From Bacteroides sp. (GTDB lineage: Bacteria; Bacteroidota; Bacteroidia; Bacteroidales; SM23-62), in the NCBI GenBank assembly GCA_030589965.1, contig JAUUZM010000105.1:1-9120 (forward strand): a DNA stretch of 9,120 bases, written 5' to 3'. A program made the translations under genes and the position numbers. Shown here one piece after another: positions 5,735 through 9,120 of the stretch. Position 1 is the first letter of the stretch. Every line of letters begins with the position of its first letter. The notes below the pieces were generated by a model. The model was not told where the DNA came from. It made no database searches and worked only from the letters and a program-made list of their open reading frames with translations.

Positions 5735-7876
5735 GTGAAAAAACTATTCCTGTTTCTGACCCTGGCAATAGCTATTATCCTTCCTGCAAAAGCACAGGAT
5801 ATCAAAAGCTTGGTAAGGGATGTCGTATTGAAGGTTGATACCAATGAATTCACCCTTACGAATGACAGAATAATGTTCCAGGGTGATCCATTCCTGGCAT
5901 TCAGCTTCAGCAACCCCGAACCAGTCTGCGAAGTAACCCTGGTAGCCGGGTACCAGCAATCTTTCGAGGAACTTAGCTTGCTGCCTTCAGGAGATTTTGA
6001 GATTATAGATTCCCTTCTTCAGACAGACGGAGAAACTATGCGATTCAAAGTCAGGTTTAATGATCTGATCAATGTCAATTACCTGAAATTCTCCTTTATC
6101 CATGTAGACAACATGAGAGGAGATTCGGGACTATTGGAACTAAATCTTCTACCATATACTGACACCTACCTGAAATTCTATCCTCCCAATGATGAGCTTT
6201 ACATTGGAGAGGAGAAGGTATTTGAATTGCTTTCGAATAATATCGATAATATCCAGTTTGAGAACGACTGGGTGATAGGTGAAAACATGAATTACCGGAT
6301 TAGTAAAACCTTTAACCAGATCCGGCTACATGTGGTACCCAAAACCCTGGGCAGACAAAAAATCTCAATTCCCATCAGGGTAAAAAAACCCATCATGGAC
6401 GCAGGTATGCAGGTGGATTTTGACCTTCCTCTCATCGAGTATACTTTTTTTGTAAAACAGAGCCGGCTCCAGTTTCTGAATGTTGACCAGAATGAAGTAA
6501 CGCTCGATGATTCAACACGCCTTGAAGGTATTGAGATCCAGATGGATAACAGCAGACTCCTTCAATTGCAGAAAACTTACCGCCTTGAAAGCCAGGAAGA
6601 GCCAGGAGGAAATCTCATTGCCGAGTTATTTACTAAGAATTCCCTCACGAATAACAGGGTCCTCTGCGTATTACGAGTCTATAACTACCACCGAAAATCA
6701 GACGGTTACCTGTATATCAAAGATGGAGATTCACCAAAGTTTATTACCAACATTGACATCACTCCTAAAACAACAGTAGAAAGAATTTCCATTCTTAGAA
6801 ACGGTTTCTGGTCAGAAAATACAAGTGTATATCCGGGGGAAATTATTAATGTCAAGATTGAAGGGGAAGGCCTTCATAAAGCGGAGTTTAAATTTGAGCA
6901 GATGGAGGATATAACTGCATTTGACTCAATCATCCGGGGTGAAAACCTGGCACTTTACATGTTCAAGGTACCCATGGATATTGCCGTGAGAAGACTTGAA
7001 TTGTTCAGCAGAGCCGATCCCATGGACATTTTCCTTACAGTCAAAGAGTACCAGGAACCCAGACCATTTGATTTTCTCTGGATCAATCACCAGGGAGTAC
7101 GACACAGCCTGGCAGATCTGCCAGCTACCGTAATGATTGACGGAACCATTCAAAACCTGATTTTTGGTGCGGACCCGAATATGATAGATTCCAATGAAAA
7201 ATTATACGGGAAACAATATCTGAGGCTTGATATTACGATAACCGGAAGAAGAAACGAACTAATCGAGGTAAAAACCATTGAAAATATTGTGGTTTGTCCC
7301 GGTATAAGATCTCCCAGAACAGAGCATTATAACCTCAGCGACTGTATACTTCCGCGTTTTGATATGAACAATTACTTCCGGGAAAAAACATCCAACCTGG
7401 AGATCTGGTCAACCATAAAAATGCGCGTATCACACCAGAGCAGTAAATACAGTTCCCCCGGGACCATCCAGGAATTTGACATGATCCTGAGAAAGCCCTC
7501 ATCCTTTGATATTGAGGTATCCTTTCCGGCCGGACTCATAACAGACCAAAAGCCTGATGCCGACAATCCCGATCAGAGGCTGGGACAACTGTCAGGTATT
7601 AGCATTGCCATGATCGGCCAGTTCACTTTTTACCATCCTGAAAAAATTAATGTACAACGACCTTATAAAATTGGTGCCGGAATCCTGGCTCTGAACACAT
7701 TTAATTTCAGTGATGACGCAGATAATCGTGACATCGGACTGGTCATCCTGGGCAGTCTCTACCCTACCACCAAGGATGTCAAGCTGACTTTTCCTCTGTA
7801 TTTCGGAGGCGGGTACCAGCTGAAAAATCAGAAATGGTTCCTGCTTATTGGTCCCGGTATCAAAATTCGCTTGTAG
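5735..7876 (+). CDS. Exported 713-residue protein of unknown function, possibly outer-membrane associated
   Basis: I do not recognise the family. The protein begins with a clear Sec signal peptide (MKK, a hydrophobic core, then LPAKA|QD with cleavage after about residue 20), so it is exported. The start is GTG at 5735: an in-frame TAG lies at 5714 with no ATG between, and the signal peptide begins exactly at this GTG. After the signal the chain looks like alternating beta strands with no enzyme motif and no internal transmembrane helix. Residues about 347-390 (VERISILRNGFWSENTSVYP, then GEIINVKIEGEG) resemble an Ig/IPT-like sandwich. Residues about 590-713 carry paired strands and glycines (YFGGGYQL...WFLLIGPGIKIRL), like the closing strands of an outer-membrane beta barrel, although the last residue is Leu rather than Phe. 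Four cysteines are present (65, 311, 521, 537). It is 48 bases upstream of a secreted carboxypeptidase on the same strand. A surface or periplasm-facing structural role is a guess. Confidence 0.88.
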   Translation: MKKLFLFLTLAIAIILPAKAQDIKSLVRDVVLKVDTNEFTLTNDRIMFQGDPFLAFSFSNPEPVCEVTLVAGYQQSFEELSLLPSGDFEIIDSLLQTDGETMRFKVRFNDLINVNYLKFSFIHVDNMRGDSGLLELNLLPYTDTYLKFYPPNDELYIGEEKVFELLSNNIDNIQFENDWVIGENMNYRISKTFNQIRLHVVPKTLGRQKISIPIRVKKPIMDAGMQVDFDLPLIEYTFFVKQSRLQFLNVDQNEVTLDDSTRLEGIEIQMDNSRLLQLQKTYRLESQEEPGGNLIAELFTKNSLTNNRVLCVLRVYNYHRKSDGYLYIKDGDSPKFITNIDITPKTTVERISILRNGFWSENTSVYPGEIINVKIEGEGLHKAEFKFEQMEDITAFDSIIRGENLALYMFKVPMDIAVRRLELFSRADPMDIFLTVKEYQEPRPFDFLWINHQGVRHSLADLPATVMIDGTIQNLIFGADPNMIDSNEKLYGKQYLRLDITITGRRNELIEVKTIENIVVCPGIRSPRTEHYNLSDCILPRFDMNNYFREKTSNLEIWSTIKMRVSHQSSKYSSPGTIQEFDMILRKPSSFDIEVSFPAGLITDQKPDADNPDQRLGQLSGISIAMIGQFTFYHPEKINVQRPYKIGAGILALNTFNFSDDADNRDIGLVILGSLYPTTKDVKLTFPLYFGGGYQLKNQKWFLLIGPGIKIRL

Positions 7877-7924
7877 GCCATCTGCCCTTTTTCACTATTT
7901 TTACCTCTTATCTAATCTCAAAGA

Positions 7925-9120
7925 ATGAAAAAGATTATCGCAGTAGTAATCCTGGGAATCGCTTGTCTAAATATCTTTTCACAGGTTGATCCGGATTATT
8001 TCCTTCCGGGGGAAGATTACCTTGCCGATGTACCGGACCCTGAATCAATCATCGGCCACCAGTTGGGGGAATGGCATCTGACACATGACAAACTGGTGTA
8101 TTACATGAGAGAGCTGGCCGATGCATCCGACCGTATAATATATGAAGAATACGCCCGCTCGTATGAAGGCAGGCCCCTGTTCCATTTGATCATTACCTCC
8201 CCTGAAAACCATTCCAGGCTGGAAGATATTCGCCTTGAACATCTGAAACTCAGCGACCCGAAAGTTTCCAATACGGTCAATACAGAAAACATGCCGCTCG
8301 TTCTCATGCTGGGATATGGAGTTCATGGGAATGAATCCAGCACATCCAATTCTTTTGTACTGGTAGCATATTATTTGGCTGCATCAAAATCGGAACAGGT
8401 TAAGCAATACCTGGACAATATGGTCATCCTGATTGATCCCAGCCTTAATCCTGATGGTTTCAACCGTCATGCCAGCTGGGTTAACATGCATAAATCAGTA
8501 GTCCCAATGAAAGATGATATGAGCCGGGGATTCCGGGAGACATGGCCGGGAGGAAGGACCAATCATTACTGGTTTGATCTGAACCGGGACTGGTTACTCC
8601 TTCAGCACCCGGAGAGCAGGGGTCGTGTGGAGGTTTTCCATAACTGGAAACCCAATGTACAGACTGACCACCACGAGATGGGTTCAAACTCCAGTTTTTT
8701 CTTTCAACCCGGAATTTTGAGCAGGACCAATCCCTATACTCCCCAGAGCACAACAGATATGACCCGCAAAATTGGTGAATACCATGCAGAAGCCCTTGAC
8801 GGGATAGGAACCCTGTTTTTTACCGAGGAGATTTTTGATGATTTCTATTACGGTAAGGGATCCTCCTACCCGGATGTAAACGGCAGTGTAGGTATCCTGT
8901 TTGAACAAGCAGGTACCAGGGGATATGAGAGGGATACCCCCAGGGGGAAACTTAGTTTTCCATATGGCATTCGAAACCAGATCAAGATCTCCTTTTCAAG
9001 CATCAAAGCCTCATACGAACTGAGACCTGAACTCTTTGAACTCCAGCGTACCTTTTATCAGGAGACAGAGGAGCTTTATTCCCGCTCTTCAGAAAAAGGG
9101 TATGTATTCGGGGCAAGTCC
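7925..9120 (+). CDS. Secreted zinc carboxypeptidase, peptidase family M14 (3' part missing)
   Basis: The reading frame is open from ATG at 7925 to the window edge, giving 398 complete codons. It encodes a signal peptide (about residues 1-19, MKKIIAVVIL...NIFS|QVD; Cys14 lacks a good lipobox) and then an M14 catalytic domain. Such enzymes remove C-terminal residues from peptides, here outside the cytoplasm. Zinc ligands are His134 and Glu137 in GVHGNES plus a His in TDHHEMG (249 or 250). Substrate-binding residues are suggested by NPDGFNRH (175-182) and FDLNRDW with Arg221. The general base is probably Glu327 in ILFEQAG. Bacteroidota M14 proteins of this kind are commonly around 800 residues or more, so roughly half may be missing. 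It follows the 713-residue exported protein by 48 bases and may be co-transcribed; a weak TATTTTTA at 7896-7903 could also start transcription. No terminator is visible between them. Confidence 0.9.
   Translation, partial: MKKIIAVVILGIACLNIFSQVDPDYFLPGEDYLADVPDPESIIGHQLGEWHLTHDKLVYYMRELADASDRIIYEEYARSYEGRPLFHLIITSPENHSRLEDIRLEHLKLSDPKVSNTVNTENMPLVLMLGYGVHGNESSTSNSFVLVAYYLAASKSEQVKQYLDNMVILIDPSLNPDGFNRHASWVNMHKSVVPMKDDMSRGFRETWPGGRTNHYWFDLNRDWLLLQHPESRGRVEVFHNWKPNVQTDHHEMGSNSSFFFQPGILSRTNPYTPQSTTDMTRKIGEYHAEALDGIGTLFFTEEIFDDFYYGKGSSYPDVNGSVGILFEQAGTRGYERDTPRGKLSFPYGIRNQIKISFSSIKASYELRPELFELQRTFYQETEELYSRSSEKGYVFGAS

Noticed and set aside
7877..7924. Possible terminator between the exported protein and the M14 gene
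   Set aside because: There are T-runs but no preceding GC-rich hairpin, so a terminator is not supported.
8045..8908. Several minus-strand open frames of 68-93 codons
   Set aside because: All are antisense to the M14 peptidase frame, which carries the full set of zinc and catalytic residues.

Overview
The window reads as chromosomal DNA of an anaerobic member of the Bacteroidota, most likely a Bacteroidales/Marinilabiliales-type organism. The reasons are the gene families present, the lack of strong Shine-Dalgarno sites, two matches to the Bacteroidota -7 promoter element TAnnTTTG, and two exported proteins with signal peptides typical of the phylum (ending ...AKA|QD and ...IFS|QVD). The lineage is inferred from these features, not from a database match. 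The window is densely coding. No rRNA, tRNA, CRISPR array, insertion sequence or attachment site was seen, and no gap between genes exceeds 187 bases.

Left block (1-5547, all on the minus strand). In transcription order the genes are: a fused ADP-forming acyl/acetyl-CoA synthetase (3475-5547), a fold-type I PLP aminotransferase (2116-3438), a two-cluster ferredoxin-like subunit (1788-2018), a VorB/KorA-type alpha subunit (699-1769), and the TPP-binding beta subunit (1-696, cut by the window edge). The last three belong to a 2-oxoacid:ferredoxin oxidoreductase, whose gamma subunit would be expected just beyond position 1. Together they form a plausible route from amino acid to 2-oxoacid (aminotransferase), to acyl-CoA plus reduced ferredoxin plus CO2 (oxidoreductase), to free carboxylic acid plus ATP (acyl-CoA synthetase). 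This is the scheme known from peptide-fermenting archaea.

Regulation. Two near-identical 12-bp palindromes, TGATAATTATCA (2092-2103) and TGATAAATATCA (5602-5613), lie upstream of the ferredoxin/oxidoreductase genes and of the CoA-synthetase gene. Both contain the TGAT-N4-ATCA core of FNR/CRP-type sites. Each has a perfect TAnnTTTG element downstream with no recognisable -33 element. This suggests, without proving, coordinated anaerobic or redox control of the cluster.

Right block (5735-9120, plus strand, divergent). A 713-residue exported protein of no recognised family is followed 48 bases later by the first 398 residues of a secreted M14-type zinc carboxypeptidase that runs off the window end. 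The unknown protein appears rich in beta strands, with a possible Ig-like segment and a barrel-like C-terminus. A peptidase beside an amino-acid fermentation cluster could fit a peptide-using lifestyle, but no functional link is demonstrated.
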